Positions 18,579 to 27,181 of a DNA stretch of 64,000 nucleotides are shown one piece after another. Source of the DNA: Oscillibacter sp. MSJ-31 (GTDB lineage: Bacteria; Bacillota; Clostridia; Oscillospirales; Oscillospiraceae); assembly GCF_018918025.1 (NCBI RefSeq), contig NZ_JAHLPT010000001.1, positions 124,001 through 188,000 of the forward strand, written 5' to 3'. The position numbers were made by a program, and so were the translations under genes. How positions within the stretch are numbered: position 1 is the first letter of the stretch; each line of letters begins with the position of its first letter. A model generated the notes under the pieces. It was not told where the DNA came from. It did not search any database and saw only the letters and a list, made by a program, of their open reading frames with translations.

Positions 18579-20422
18579 TGGCAGACCTCCTTTGCCGTGC
18601 GAGCCAGGCTCTCCGCGTCCAGTCCGCATTGGCGGTACAGCTCGCCGACGCTCCCCTGCTCGATGAATCTGCGCCCGAGGTTGCAGAGCATGAGCCTCTG
18701 CGGTTCGTGCCCCTCCTCGGCGAGGATCGCCGCGATGCGCTGACCGATGCAGCCCACGCCCGAGCATTCCTCCGCGACCAGCAGCCGCTTCGTTGTGCCG
18801 AAGCACTTGGAAAGCTCGCCGCCGCGGAAGGGCGAAATGCGGTTGAGCTTGACCACCCGCGCCTCGATGCCGTCCTCGTGCAGCAGCTCCGCCGCGCCGA
18901 GCACGTTGTTGATGAGCGTGCCGTAGGCGCAGAGCGTGATGTCCTCCCCCGCGCGCAGCTCGGCAAAATCCCCGGCGCTCGTATCGGCGGTGAAGGCGCC
19001 CTCGCCGCCGCGCGGATAGCGGATGGCGACCGGGCCGGTCATTTCAAAAAGCGCGCGGCACAGCATGGCGCGCAGCTCCGCGAAGCTCGCGGGGCAGAGC
19101 ACCGTCATATTCGGGATGCCGGATAAAAATACCGTATCCATCACGCCGTGATGCGTCGCGCCGTCCGCACCGACCAGGCCCGCGCGGTCCACGGCAAAGA
19201 CAACATGCAGTCCGCTCAGCGCCACATCGTGCAGCAGCTGGTCGTAGGCGCGCTGGAGAAAGCTCGAATACACGGCGAACACCGGGAGCGCGCCCTGCTT
19301 GGCAAGGCCCGCCGCCATCGCGGCGGCGTGTCCCTCGGCGATGCCGACGTCAAAAAAGCGGTCGGGGAAACGCCCGGCAAAGGGCGTGAGACCCGTGCCG
19401 TCCTCCATCGCCGCGGTGATCGCGCATACGCGCGGGTCCTCCTCGGCCAGCTCCGTGAGCGCCGCGCCGAAGACGGAGGAAAAGCTTTCCTTCGCCGGCG
19501 GCACCGCGCCGGTCGCAGCGTCGAACGGTCCGACGCCATGGAATTTCCACGGCTCACGCTCGGCAGGCGCGTAGCCGTGCCCCTTCTGCGTGCGGACATG
19601 GACGAGCACCGGGCGCTTCATCTCCCGCGCCCATTCGAGCGTGGTGGTGAGCTGCGCGAGGTCGTGCCCGTCCACAGGACCGAGGTAGGCGAAGCCCATA
19701 TCCTCGAACATCGTGGCGTTGGGCAGCATGGCCTTTTTGAGTCCCGTTTTGAGCGAGTGATTGAAGCGGTAGAGTGCGCGTCCGACCGCTGAGCCGCTCA
19801 GCGCGTTGTGATACGCCTTCTTGAAGGCAAAGTACTCCGGCTTTGTGCGCAGGCGCGAGAGATGCTCGCTCATCGCGCCGACGTTGCGGTCGATGGACAT
19901 ACCGTTATCGTTGAGGATAACGATCAGCGGCTCGCCGGAGGCACCCGCGTTGTTGAGTCCCTCATAGGCAAGGCCGCCGGTGAGCGCGCCGTCGCCGATG
20001 AGGGCAAGCACGCTGTAATCCTCGTGCAGCATCGTGCGGGCGCGCGCCATGCCGAGCGCCACGGAGACGGAGTTGGAGGCGTGACCGGCGATGAAGGCGT
20101 CGTGTACGCTCTCGCAGGGCTTGGGAAAGCCCGAGATGCCGCCGAGCTGCCGCAGCGTCGGAAAGCGGTCCGCGCGGCCGGCGAGTATTTTATGGACGTA
20201 GCACTGATGCCCCACGTCAAAAACGAGGCGGTCGCGCGCCGTGTCGAACACGCGGTGGATGGCGACGGTCAGCTCCACCACACCGAGGTTCGAGGCGAGG
20301 TGCCCGCCGGTGTGCGAGACCTGTGTGACAAGAAAGCCACGCAGCTCGTCGCAAAGAAGCGGAAGCTCCGAGCCGTCGAGCGCCCGGAGGTCTTCCGGCG
20401 AATGAATTCGGTCCAAGATCAA
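18575..20422 (-). CDS. dxs: 1-deoxy-D-xylulose-5-phosphate synthase
   Basis: A 615-residue thiamine-diphosphate enzyme, the first step of the MEP isoprenoid pathway. The GDGALTGG cofactor motif (near residue 145), the central transketolase pyrimidine-binding domain and the C-terminal domain are complete. The start is TTG at 20420-20422 behind AAGGGGA. Downstream in the same window are dxr, ispG, ispA and uppS. It has its own promoter, which carries an unusual dyad. Confidence 0.97.
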   Translation of the reverse strand: MILDRIHSPEDLRALDGSELPLLCDELRGFLVTQVSHTGGHLASNLGVVELTVAIHRVFDTARDRLVFDVGHQCYVHKILAGRADRFPTLRQLGGISGFPKPCESVHDAFIAGHASNSVSVALGMARARTMLHEDYSVLALIGDGALTGGLAYEGLNNAGASGEPLIVILNDNGMSIDRNVGAMSEHLSRLRTKPEYFAFKKAYHNALSGSAVGRALYRFNHSLKTGLKKAMLPNATMFEDMGFAYLGPVDGHDLAQLTTTLEWAREMKRPVLVHVRTQKGHGYAPAEREPWKFHGVGPFDAATGAVPPAKESFSSVFGAALTELAEEDPRVCAITAAMEDGTGLTPFAGRFPDRFFDVGIAEGHAAAMAAGLAKQGALPVFAVYSSFLQRAYDQLLHDVALSGLHVVFAVDRAGLVGADGATHHGVMDTVFLSGIPNMTVLCPASFAELRAMLCRALFEMTGPVAIRYPRGGEGAFTADTSAGDFAELRAGEDITLCAYGTLINNVLGAAELLHEDGIEARVVKLNRISPFRGGELSKCFGTTKRLLVAEECSGVGCIGQRIAAILAEEGHEPQRLMLCNLGRRFIEQGSVGELYRQCGLDAESLARTAKEVCQ

Positions 20423-20492
20423 CGTAGTATCCCCTTGCAGTTGTTTTCGGGCGGCCCGGCAGGAGCGCGGGATACCGCCGTCATGTCAAATT

Positions 20493-20527
20493 ATGGTCAT
20501 TATAGACCATCGTGCGGAAATATACAA
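20493..20527 (-). promoter_or_regulatory. dxs promoter with an inverted repeat around the -10
   Basis: Minus strand -35 TTGTAT (20522-20527), 17-base spacer, -10 TATAAT (20499-20504). The -10 is flanked by perfect inverted arms ATGGTC and GACCAT (20493-20510), forming an 18-base dyad centred on the -10, which looks like a repressor operator. Confidence 0.6.
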
Positions 20528-20571
20528 GATATACAGCGCGATATTCACCGCAAAATTTTTGTGAACGACGC

Positions 20572-20605
20572 AAAACAGGGCGGAGTCCCGAAGGTCTCCG
20601 CCCTG
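20572..20605 (-). terminator. intrinsic terminator of the asp23-ispA run
   Basis: CAGGGCGGAG (20576-20585) pairs with CTCCGCCCTG (20596-20605); a TTTT tract follows on the minus strand. It separates ispA from dxs. Confidence 0.8.
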
Positions 20606-20612
20606 CCGGGCG

Positions 20613-21500
20613 TTACTTGTTCCGCGTTTCCATGCTGTGCGAGAGCGCGGCGAGGAAGTCCGCTTCTCCGCCGAACAGACCGAGCGCGGAGATCGCCTCG
20701 TCGGTTAGACGCACGACCTCACGCTCACATGCCGCAAGGCCGAGGAGATCGACGAAGGTGGTCTTTTTCTCCGCCTTGTCCGAGCCGATGGGCTTGCCGA
20801 AGGTCGCCTCGTCGCCGATCACGTCGAGCATATCGTCGCGGATCTGGAAGGCAAGGCCGAGCGCGTCGGCATAGCGCTGTGCCGCATCCGCCTGCTCCGC
20901 CGTGCCGCCCGCGGCGGCGACACCCATCAGACAGGCCGCGCGGATGAGCGCGCTCGTTTTGCGCAGATGGATCGCCATCAGCTCGCCGCGGTCGAGGGAG
21001 CGGCCCTCCCATTCGAGGTCGAGCTGCTGGCCGCCGCAGATGCCGGCGTGACCTGCGGCGTGCGTCAGGATCTGCCCACAGCGCAGCGCGCGCTCCGGCG
21101 CAAGCGACGCGGAGAGCACCGTTTCAAAGGCGAGAGCCTGCAGCGCGTCGCCCGCCAGCACGGCGGTGGCCTCGCCGAACACCTTGTGGTTCGACGGCTT
21201 GCCGCGGCGCAGATCGTCGTCGTCCATGCACGGCAGATCGTCGTGAATGAGCGAATAGGTATGCAGCAGCTCCACGCCGCAGGCGGCGGGAAGCGCGGCG
21301 TGAACATCGCCGCCGCAAAGGCGGCAGAATTCCAGCGTCAGGATCGGCCGCAGGCGCTTGCCGCCTGCGGTGAGACTGTAGCGCATGGCGTCGAGCAGCC
21401 GCGCGTAGGGCTCGTCCGCGGCGACGCATTGTGCATCGAGAAAGTCCTCGACCATCGTGCGGTATTCCTCCATGCGGAGGGCAAACAGTTCTCGTTCCAT
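20613..21500 (-). CDS. ispA: polyprenyl synthetase (farnesyl diphosphate synthase type)
   Basis: A 295-residue trans-prenyltransferase. The first Asp-rich motif lies in HDDLPCMDDDDLRRGKPSNH and the second in FQIRDDMLDVIGD, as in short-chain (C15) synthases; the chain length is inferred from family, not proven. It supplies farnesyl diphosphate to UppS. It lies 3 bases after xseB, whose last codons carry its GGAGGAA ribosome binding site. Confidence 0.95.
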   Translation of the reverse strand: MERELFALRMEEYRTMVEDFLDAQCVAADEPYARLLDAMRYSLTAGGKRLRPILTLEFCRLCGGDVHAALPAACGVELLHTYSLIHDDLPCMDDDDLRRGKPSNHKVFGEATAVLAGDALQALAFETVLSASLAPERALRCGQILTHAAGHAGICGGQQLDLEWEGRSLDRGELMAIHLRKTSALIRAACLMGVAAAGGTAEQADAAQRYADALGLAFQIRDDMLDVIGDEATFGKPIGSDKAEKKTTFVDLLGLAACEREVVRLTDEAISALGLFGGEADFLAALSHSMETRNK

Positions 21501-21503
21501 GTA

Positions 21504-21728
21504 CTATTCCTCCGCAGCAAAGGAGGCTTCGACCGGCGCGCCGTCCGCGCCTTTGGTCAGGCGCACGACCTTCTGCTCCGCCTCGTCGAGCATTTTTCCG
21601 CAGGAGGTGACGAGCTTCGTCCCCTCCTCAAAGAGCTTGAGCGAGTCGGCTAACTTCGCGTCGCCGCGCTCAAGCTGCGACACGATCTCCTCGAGCCGCG
21701 TGATGTTATCCTCAAAGCTTTTTGCCAT
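21504..21728 (-). CDS. xseB: exodeoxyribonuclease VII small subunit
   Basis: A 74-residue helical protein with the family pattern FEDNITRLEEIVSQLERGDAKLADSLKLFEEG, partner of XseA. It overlaps xseA by 17 bases. Confidence 0.95.
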   Translation of the reverse strand: MAKSFEDNITRLEEIVSQLERGDAKLADSLKLFEEGTKLVTSCGKMLDEAEQKVVRLTKGADGAPVEASFAAEE

Positions 21729-22941
21729 GGTTGTTCTCTCCTCTCGTTTCGTTGACCGTACAGACCAGGCTGCCCCGTCCGAGCGTCACGTCGATCGTCT
21801 CGCCGACGGTCACCTCGTCCGCGCTGCGGAGCACCGTACCGTTCGCCTTCCGTGCCACGGCATAGCCGCGCGCGAGCACCGCGAGCGGACTCATCGCGTG
21901 GAGCGACGCGCACAGCGCGGCAAAGCGCTGTCGCCGCTCCCCCACCTGCTTTTCCGCAAGCGAGGCGAGATTCTTCTGCGTGTAGTCGAGCAGCAGGCGC
22001 TTGTCCGCGATGAAGGCCATCGGGTCGCGCAGCACGCGCTTCCGCTCCAAGGCAGTCAGCCGTTCGCGCAGCGCGGAAAGGCGGCTTTCCTCCGTTTTGG
22101 TCATGCTTCGCTCCAGCGCCGTGAGCCGGGCGCGGACGTCATTCCGGTCGGGCACGGCAAGCTCCGCGGCGTTCGACGGCGTGGACGCCCGCGCGTCCGC
22201 GACATAGTCGGCGATGGTGACATCCGGCTCGTGACCGACGGCGGAGATGACGGGGATCTCCGATTCGTAGATGGCGCGCGCCACGCGCTCGTCGTTGAAC
22301 GCCCACAGATCCTCGATGGAGCCGCCGCCGCGGCCCGTGATGATGAGGTCCGCGACCTTGTATCTGTTCGCGTAGCGCAGCGCGCCGGCGATCTCCGGCG
22401 GGGCCTCGGTCCCCTGCACGCGCACACCGAGGAGCTTGACCTCCGTCAGCGGCCAGCGCGCGCGGAGGATGCGGAGCATATCATGCACCGCCGCGCCGGC
22501 GGGCGAGGTGATGATGGCGATGGTCTTCGGGTACCTCGGCAGCGGCTTCTTATGCGCGGGATCGAAAAGCCCCTCGCGCTCCAACTGCGCCTTGAGCTGC
22601 TCGAAGGCGACGTGCAGGTCGCCCGCGCCCTCCGGCGATAGCTCGGAGACATAAAGCTGATAGGCCCCGTCGCGCGGGAACACGCTGATGCGCCCGAAGG
22701 CGATGACCTTCATGCCGTTCTCGGGACGGAAGCGCAGACGCAGGGCGTTTCCCTTGAACAGCACGCAGCGCATCGCGCCCTCGGCGTCCTTGAGCGTGAA
22801 GTAGTGGTGGCCCGAGGGGTAGAGCTTGTAGTTTGAGATCTCGCCGCGCACGAAGATCTCCTGCAGCTGCGGCACGCGGTCGAGCAGAGCCTTGATGAAG
22901 TTGTTGGCCTCGCTGACCGAGAAGATCATTTGCTGTTCCAT
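21712..22941 (-). CDS. xseA: exodeoxyribonuclease VII large subunit
   Basis: A 409-residue nuclease subunit degrading single-stranded DNA. It has an N-terminal OB-fold (SVSEANNFIKALLDRVPQLQEIFVRGEISN), the catalytic core with GRGGGSIEDLWAFNDE and the SAVGHEPDVTIADYVAD motif, and C-terminal coiled coil. It has an AGGAGA ribosome binding site and follows nusB by 85 bases; folD, often found between the two, is absent. Confidence 0.97.
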   Translation of the reverse strand: MEQQMIFSVSEANNFIKALLDRVPQLQEIFVRGEISNYKLYPSGHHYFTLKDAEGAMRCVLFKGNALRLRFRPENGMKVIAFGRISVFPRDGAYQLYVSELSPEGAGDLHVAFEQLKAQLEREGLFDPAHKKPLPRYPKTIAIITSPAGAAVHDMLRILRARWPLTEVKLLGVRVQGTEAPPEIAGALRYANRYKVADLIITGRGGGSIEDLWAFNDERVARAIYESEIPVISAVGHEPDVTIADYVADARASTPSNAAELAVPDRNDVRARLTALERSMTKTEESRLSALRERLTALERKRVLRDPMAFIADKRLLLDYTQKNLASLAEKQVGERRQRFAALCASLHAMSPLAVLARGYAVARKANGTVLRSADEVTVGETIDVTLGRGSLVCTVNETRGENNHGKKL

Positions 22942-23026
22942 GCGTTCTCCTGTGAAGCGTTTTTCCTTTGCAGATGCCGGATATACAAAGCAGAGCGCCG
23001 CCGTGCGCGGTGCTCTGCCTCTTTGC

Positions 23027-23479
23027 TTATTCTGCGCTGATCTCCGCGCGCACGAACGAGCCGAGGATGCCGTTGATGAACTTCACGGTCTCGGGCGTTT
23101 CGTACTTCTTGGCGATCTCCACCGCCTCGTTGATGGCGACGGAGTTCGGCACGTCGCGGAAATAGAGGATCTCGTACATCGCCACGCGCATGATGGCGGA
23201 GGCCACGAGCGGGATGCGGTCAAAGCTCCAGCCCTTGGCGTACCTGGCGATGAATTCGTCCAGCTCCGGCGCGTGATCGGCCACGCCGCACACGAGCGCG
23301 CGGATATACTCCGCCTGCTTGGCGTTGGGCGCTTCGCTGTAAAGCTCATCCTCGCCTGCCAGCTCGGCAAAGCCGTCGCGGCTCAGCCGCTCGGCGACCA
23401 GCTCCTCCGCCGTTTTGTCGGTGAAGCTCAGCTCATACGCCAGATGCACGGCAATCTCTCTTGCAGTATTGCGAACCAT
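23027..23479 (-). CDS. nusB: transcription antitermination factor NusB
   Basis: A 150-residue all-helical protein; the N-terminal RNTAREIAVHLAYELSF and C-terminal VAINEAVEIAKKYETPETVKFINGILG segments are diagnostic. It works with NusE in rRNA antitermination. It follows the Asp23 gene by 27 bases. Confidence 0.97.
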   Translation of the reverse strand: MVRNTAREIAVHLAYELSFTDKTAEELVAERLSRDGFAELAGEDELYSEAPNAKQAEYIRALVCGVADHAPELDEFIARYAKGWSFDRIPLVASAIMRVAMYEILYFRDVPNSVAINEAVEIAKKYETPETVKFINGILGSFVRAEISAE

Positions 23480-23506
23480 AGACGTTTCGTCCTTTTCTCT
23501 TTCTTG

Positions 23507-23872
23507 TTAGTTGAAGCTGATGCCGCCCACATGGACGTTGACCGCCCGGACGGAGAAGCCCGTCATCGTCTCGACCGCGCTCATCACGGCGTCCTGCACC
23601 TTGGCGGCGGTCTCTGGAATGGCGAAGCCGTATTTCACCGTCAGGTAAACGTCCAGCGTGATCTCGCCGTCCTGAATGTCCATGCGGATGCCGCGTGCGG
23701 GCTTCTTGCCCATGAACTGCTCGGTGAGCTGCTCGGTCATGGTGGTCATCATGGCGCCGACGCCCTCGATCTCGCCGATGGCCTCGGACGCGATCGCGAC
23801 CACAACATCCTCGGAAATGTTGATGCTGCCGTCGCTCGCGGACTGCGTCAGATATTCGCGGTTTTCGCCCAT
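23507..23872 (-). CDS. Asp23/Gls24 family protein (YqhY-like)
   Basis: A 121-residue Asp23 protein, the partner of nusB in most Firmicutes (Bacillus YqhY, linked there to acetyl-CoA carboxylase regulation). The start at 23870-23872 has AAGGAGA. An in-frame ATG 13 codons upstream is less likely because it lies close to the transcript start and lacks a ribosome binding site. The accB and accC genes that usually stand next to it are missing here. Confidence 0.93.
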   Translation of the reverse strand: MGENREYLTQSASDGSINISEDVVVAIASEAIGEIEGVGAMMTTMTEQLTEQFMGKKPARGIRMDIQDGEITLDVYLTVKYGFAIPETAAKVQDAVMSAVETMTGFSVRAVNVHVGGISFN

Positions 23873-23906
23873 TGCTGTCTCTCCTTGCTGTATGGTAGTG
23901 ATACTC

Positions 23907-23921
23907 AGCATACGCTATGCT
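23907..23921. repeat. small inverted repeat in the asp23 leader
   Basis: AGCATA and TATGCT arms with a three-base centre, beginning about six bases after the predicted transcript start of the asp23 promoter. It may be an operator or a leader hairpin. Confidence 0.4.
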
Positions 23922-23933
23922 CAAATTATTAGT

Positions 23934-23962
23934 ATTCTACCATCCTTTGCCGCAAATTACAA
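23934..23962 (-). promoter_or_regulatory. sigma-A promoter of asp23-nusB
   Basis: Minus strand -35 TTGTAA (23957-23962), 17-base spacer, -10 TAGAAT (23934-23939), directly after the spoIIIAH stop codon. It gives vegetative expression separate from spoIIIA. Confidence 0.65.
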
Positions 23963-23965
23963 CAG

Positions 23966-24502
23966 CTAATTTACTTCTAATATTTTGATGCAGTCGGCGG
24001 TAAGATTGGTCTCCTGCTTGACTATGTCGGTGATCTTCGCGATGTCCTCGGTCTGAAGTCCGTCCTCGCCCGCCGAGACCACCACGCTCACGCCGTCGTC
24101 GGCCATGAAGACCACGCAGTCCGTGTAGCCCTTGGCAGTGATCATGTTTTCGATCTGCGCTTCGGCGAGCGTGTAGGCCGCGAGCGTCTGGATGCTTTGC
24201 GCAGCCTCGGCTGCGGCCGCCTCATCGACCTCCGCCGCGCCGCTTGCCTCCTGCAGAAGGCTCAGCGCGCTGTCGCGGGCCTGCTGGCGCGTGAGCCGCG
24301 CGGTCGCAAAGTAGTCGCCCGGCAGCGCTTCGCCGGAGACCTCCTCTGCGTCGCCCTCCGTGCCGTCCACCAGCGTGGCCTGCCCGAGGATCTTGTCGGT
24401 CTCCTCCACCTGCTGCGCGTAGCGTCCGTTCAGAAAGATCGCCCCGCACACGAGCAGTAAGACCGCTCCCGCCACCATGTTCCGTTTCCACAGCTTTTTC
24501 AT
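23966..24502 (-). CDS. spoIIIAH: stage III sporulation protein AH
   Basis: A 178-residue protein with an N-terminal membrane anchor (about residues 9-25) and an extracytoplasmic C-terminal domain with the YscJ/FliF-like pattern ENMITAKGYTDCVVFMADDGVSVVV. In relatives it forms the mother-cell half of the SpoIIIAH-SpoIIQ channel across the forespore membranes. The ATG at 24500-24502 has GGGAGGA upstream; an earlier in-frame ATG would overlap spoIIIAG. The middle part is rich in Ala and Glu. Confidence 0.92.
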   Translation of the reverse strand: MKKLWKRNMVAGAVLLLVCGAIFLNGRYAQQVEETDKILGQATLVDGTEGDAEEVSGEALPGDYFATARLTRQQARDSALSLLQEASGAAEVDEAAAAEAAQSIQTLAAYTLAEAQIENMITAKGYTDCVVFMADDGVSVVVSAGEDGLQTEDIAKITDIVKQETNLTADCIKILEVN

Positions 24503-24528
24503 GTTCTTCCTCCCAAAAATAATGATTT

Positions 24529-25041
24529 TCATGGTTTCCCCTGTAATACGGTGATCTTGTCGCTCGGCAGCGCCGTCAGAGCGCTGACCGCCTGCGTCAC
24601 GGCAAGGCGCACGCCCGCGCTGCCGCCGCCCTCGCAGACTACAAGCGCCCCGACGTAGCGCGGATAGACGCGGTTCGTCACCACGACCTCCTGTGTGCCG
24701 CTGCCCGTACCGACGACGACCGTCTCGCTCTTGCGCTTCATGTCCTCGCTCCCGCTGCGCTCGGCGGTCGTATCCTGCGCCAGCTCGCGCTTCGTGCCGG
24801 AGTCCACGGTGAGCATCAGCCGCAGCTCGCCCACGCCGTCGATGGCGCGCAGGATGTTCTCCATCTCCTCCTGCACTGCGGCGCGGTCGAACGCCTCGGC
24901 GTCCGGACTGCTGGCTGTTGGCTCGGCCTCCGCATTTCCTCCCGGCAGCAGCATCAGCACGATGCCGAGAAGCGCCGCGAGCGCGGCGAGACGGTATTTT
25001 TTCAATCCCTCGAGCCACTTCCCCGCCCACGCATCCTTCAT
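24529..25041 (-). CDS. spoIIIAG: stage III sporulation protein AG
   Basis: A 170-residue protein with one N-terminal membrane segment and the SpoIIIAG domain (EEMENILRAIDGVGELRLMLTVDSGTK region, then YPRYVGALVVCEGG). The family forms a large ring in the channel between mother cell and forespore. The ATG at 25039-25041 overlaps the spoIIIAF stop. Confidence 0.94.
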   Translation of the reverse strand: MKDAWAGKWLEGLKKYRLAALAALLGIVLMLLPGGNAEAEPTASSPDAEAFDRAAVQEEMENILRAIDGVGELRLMLTVDSGTKRELAQDTTAERSGSEDMKRKSETVVVGTGSGTQEVVVTNRVYPRYVGALVVCEGGGSAGVRLAVTQAVSALTALPSDKITVLQGKP

Positions 25042-25508
25042 CTCTCCGCCCTCCATTCCTGCTTCTCCGGCGCGATCCCCAGCTCCTGCGTGAGGAGCAC
25101 GGAGAGCTCCGCGTTTTCCTCGCCGAAGAGCACCGCGCGGTCGGGAACGAACGCGCCGTCCTCCTCGCGCACCGTGACCTCCGCGGTGACCTCGGCGCCG
25201 AGGGCGTGTGCTTTGTCCTCAATATATGCGCCCGTCCGCTCCGCTATGACCGCCGCGAGCGACTGCCCGCTCACGTCGCGGTATTGCTCCTCCAATGCCG
25301 CGCGGTCGGCGGAGAAGCCGTCGAGGTCGAGCGCCAGCTCCCACGGCTTCGCCGTCCCGAGCGGGCGCAGCATACAGAGAATGAGCACCAGTCCGCCGGA
25401 AAAGCGCGCGAGCTTCCGCACGCTTCCCTCAGGCGTGAGCTGATCGAGAAGGCTCACGAGAAAGGCGCAGCTCACCACGCCGAGGAGCCATTGCCGTAAA
25501 AATGCCAT
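25038..25508 (-). CDS. spoIIIAF: stage III sporulation protein AF
   Basis: About 156 residues: two N-terminal membrane segments (about 8-20 and 31-47) and a soluble C-terminal domain, as in SpoIIIAF. The ATG at 25506-25508 overlaps the spoIIIAE stop; a GTG one codon upstream is an alternative. Confidence 0.92.
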   Translation of the reverse strand: MAFLRQWLLGVVSCAFLVSLLDQLTPEGSVRKLARFSGGLVLILCMLRPLGTAKPWELALDLDGFSADRAALEEQYRDVSGQSLAAVIAERTGAYIEDKAHALGAEVTAEVTVREEDGAFVPDRAVLFGEENAELSVLLTQELGIAPEKQEWRAER

Positions 25509-26569
25509 CACATCACCACCATGGAAATGGATACGAGCAGCGCCGCGAGCAGCAGCGCCGCGCAGGCTGCCGTCATGCCGAGGACGAGGGCGAAGGCGTC
25601 GCCGAGCTGCTCGAGCAGCCGCTCAAGCGGCTTGACGCCGCTGACCGCCGAGACGAAGGCCGCCGCGCGGTAGAGCAAAAACTGCACGCCCAGCCGCACG
25701 AGCGGCGTGAGGCAGGCGAGCAGCACGCCCAGCACGCCGGCCGCCCCGATGGCCGCGCGCAGCGAATGGGCTGCGCTGAGCACCATCTCGGCGGACTCTG
25801 CGAGAATGCTCCCGACCACCGGCACCGTGCCGGAGACCGCCGTCTGCGCCGCCTTGACCGCCGCGCGGTCCGCGCTGCCGGTGAGCACGCCGCTGACCGA
25901 CAGATAGAGCGTGAAGGCCGTCACCGCGCCGCACAGCAGCCAGGAGATGAGCTTTTTGAGTCCGTCCGCGAGCTTGTCCAGACCGCTCTCCGGCAGCGCC
26001 GCGCCCGCCGAGGCAAGAGCGATGTGGCAGTAGACCAGCGGGAGCAGCAGCTCGTGGATGAGCGTTGTGAGCGCGTCGGCGGCAAAGAGCGTGCCGACCT
26101 GCCAGGCGCTCGCCGTGAACACGCCGCCGCAGCCCGCGAGCGCCGCCGCCATCGTCGGCAGCAGGAGCTTGGTGAGGTCGGCGAGATCCTGCATGGTCGC
26201 CGTTCCCAGTCCGATGAGCGAGGAAAGGTCGCCCGCCGAGAGCGTCGTCACGCACAGCACGCCGACGAGCGGCACAAAGCGGGAGGCGTTCTCGCCGAGC
26301 GAGGACGCAAAGCCGTCCGCGGCTCCCGTGAGCAGGACGGTCAGCGCGAGCAGCACCGCCCCGCGCAGCGAGCGGTCCAGCGACGCGCGCAGCGCGTCGA
26401 AGAAGCCTTGCACGAGGAGTCGTATGCCGCCCTCCGTGATGCCTTCACCCTCTGCCAGCGCCGCCGCTTCCTCCGGCAGCGCGTCGAGAAGCTCGCCCGG
26501 AAGCTGCACGGCGCAGACCGGAACGGTCAGGAGCGCGAGCGTGAGCAGGAGAAATACCGTCCTTCTCAC
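25508..26569 (-). CDS. spoIIIAE: stage III sporulation protein AE
   Basis: A 353-residue polytopic membrane protein with a cleavable-looking N-terminal signal (RRTVFLLLTLALLTVPVCAV) and about seven hydrophobic segments. It has the SpoIIIAE pattern, including the LGTATMQDLADLTKLLLPTM region and the GAAGVLGVLLACLTPLVRLG segment. The start is GTG at 26567-26569, overlapping the spoIIIAD stop as GTGA. Confidence 0.93.
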   Translation of the reverse strand: MRRTVFLLLTLALLTVPVCAVQLPGELLDALPEEAAALAEGEGITEGGIRLLVQGFFDALRASLDRSLRGAVLLALTVLLTGAADGFASSLGENASRFVPLVGVLCVTTLSAGDLSSLIGLGTATMQDLADLTKLLLPTMAAALAGCGGVFTASAWQVGTLFAADALTTLIHELLLPLVYCHIALASAGAALPESGLDKLADGLKKLISWLLCGAVTAFTLYLSVSGVLTGSADRAAVKAAQTAVSGTVPVVGSILAESAEMVLSAAHSLRAAIGAAGVLGVLLACLTPLVRLGVQFLLYRAAAFVSAVSGVKPLERLLEQLGDAFALVLGMTAACAALLLAALLVSISMVVM

Positions 26570-26952
26570 AGCCAGCCCTCCACCAGCTCCACCACGGCGA
26601 GCAGCAGCGGAGCGGCTGCGGTCAGCGCACAGACCGCGCCGGCGGTCTCGAGCACGGAGGCAAGCGCGCCCTGCGCGGCGTCGCGGCAGAAGGCGCCGCC
26701 CACGCGCACCGTCAGCGCAATGGCGAGCACCTTCCAAAGCGGCGTGAACACCGCGCCCGAAAGTCCCGTTTTGTCCGCGAGCGTGCGAAGCAGCGCGGCC
26801 AGCGGTTCGCCTGCCGCGATGAGCAGAGCCGCCGCGCAGGCGGCGGCGCACAGCGCCAGCAGCAGCGCCAGCTCTCCCTCGCTCCGCCGCAGCAGCGAGG
26901 CGACTGCCGCCGTGATGACGCACAGCGCAAATACCTTCAGCAAAAGCTCCAT
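26566..26952 (-). CDS. spoIIIAD: stage III sporulation protein AD
   Basis: A 128-residue membrane protein with about four hydrophobic segments, matching SpoIIIAD in size and position between AC and AE. It lies 3 bases after spoIIIAC with a weak ribosome binding site, so coupling is likely. Confidence 0.92.
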   Translation of the reverse strand: MELLLKVFALCVITAAVASLLRRSEGELALLLALCAAACAAALLIAAGEPLAALLRTLADKTGLSGAVFTPLWKVLAIALTVRVGGAFCRDAAQGALASVLETAGAVCALTAAAPLLLAVVELVEGWL

Positions 26953-26955
26953 CGC

Positions 26956-27150
26956 TCAGAACCCGAAGAGCGTTTTGACCAGCTCAAAGAGCGAGCTGAT
27001 CTCCCGCACGAGCAGCATCATCGTCGTCACCAGCCCTGCAAGGCTCACGAGCATCGCCTGATCGGGCCGGTCCGAGCGCACGAGCAGCTGATTGAGCACC
27101 GCGACCACGATGCCGATGGCGGCGATCTTGAATACCAGATCAATGTCCAT
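26956..27150 (-). CDS. spoIIIAC: stage III sporulation protein AC
   Basis: A 64-residue protein with two membrane helices and the typical DIDLVFKIAAIGIVVAVLNQ start. The ATG at 27148-27150 follows AGGAGAT. Confidence 0.95.
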   Translation of the reverse strand: MDIDLVFKIAAIGIVVAVLNQLLVRSDRPDQAMLVSLAGLVTTMMLLVREISSLFELVKTLFGF

Positions 27151-27181
27151 AGCGATCTCCTGTGTAAAGTGTTTTTCCTTT

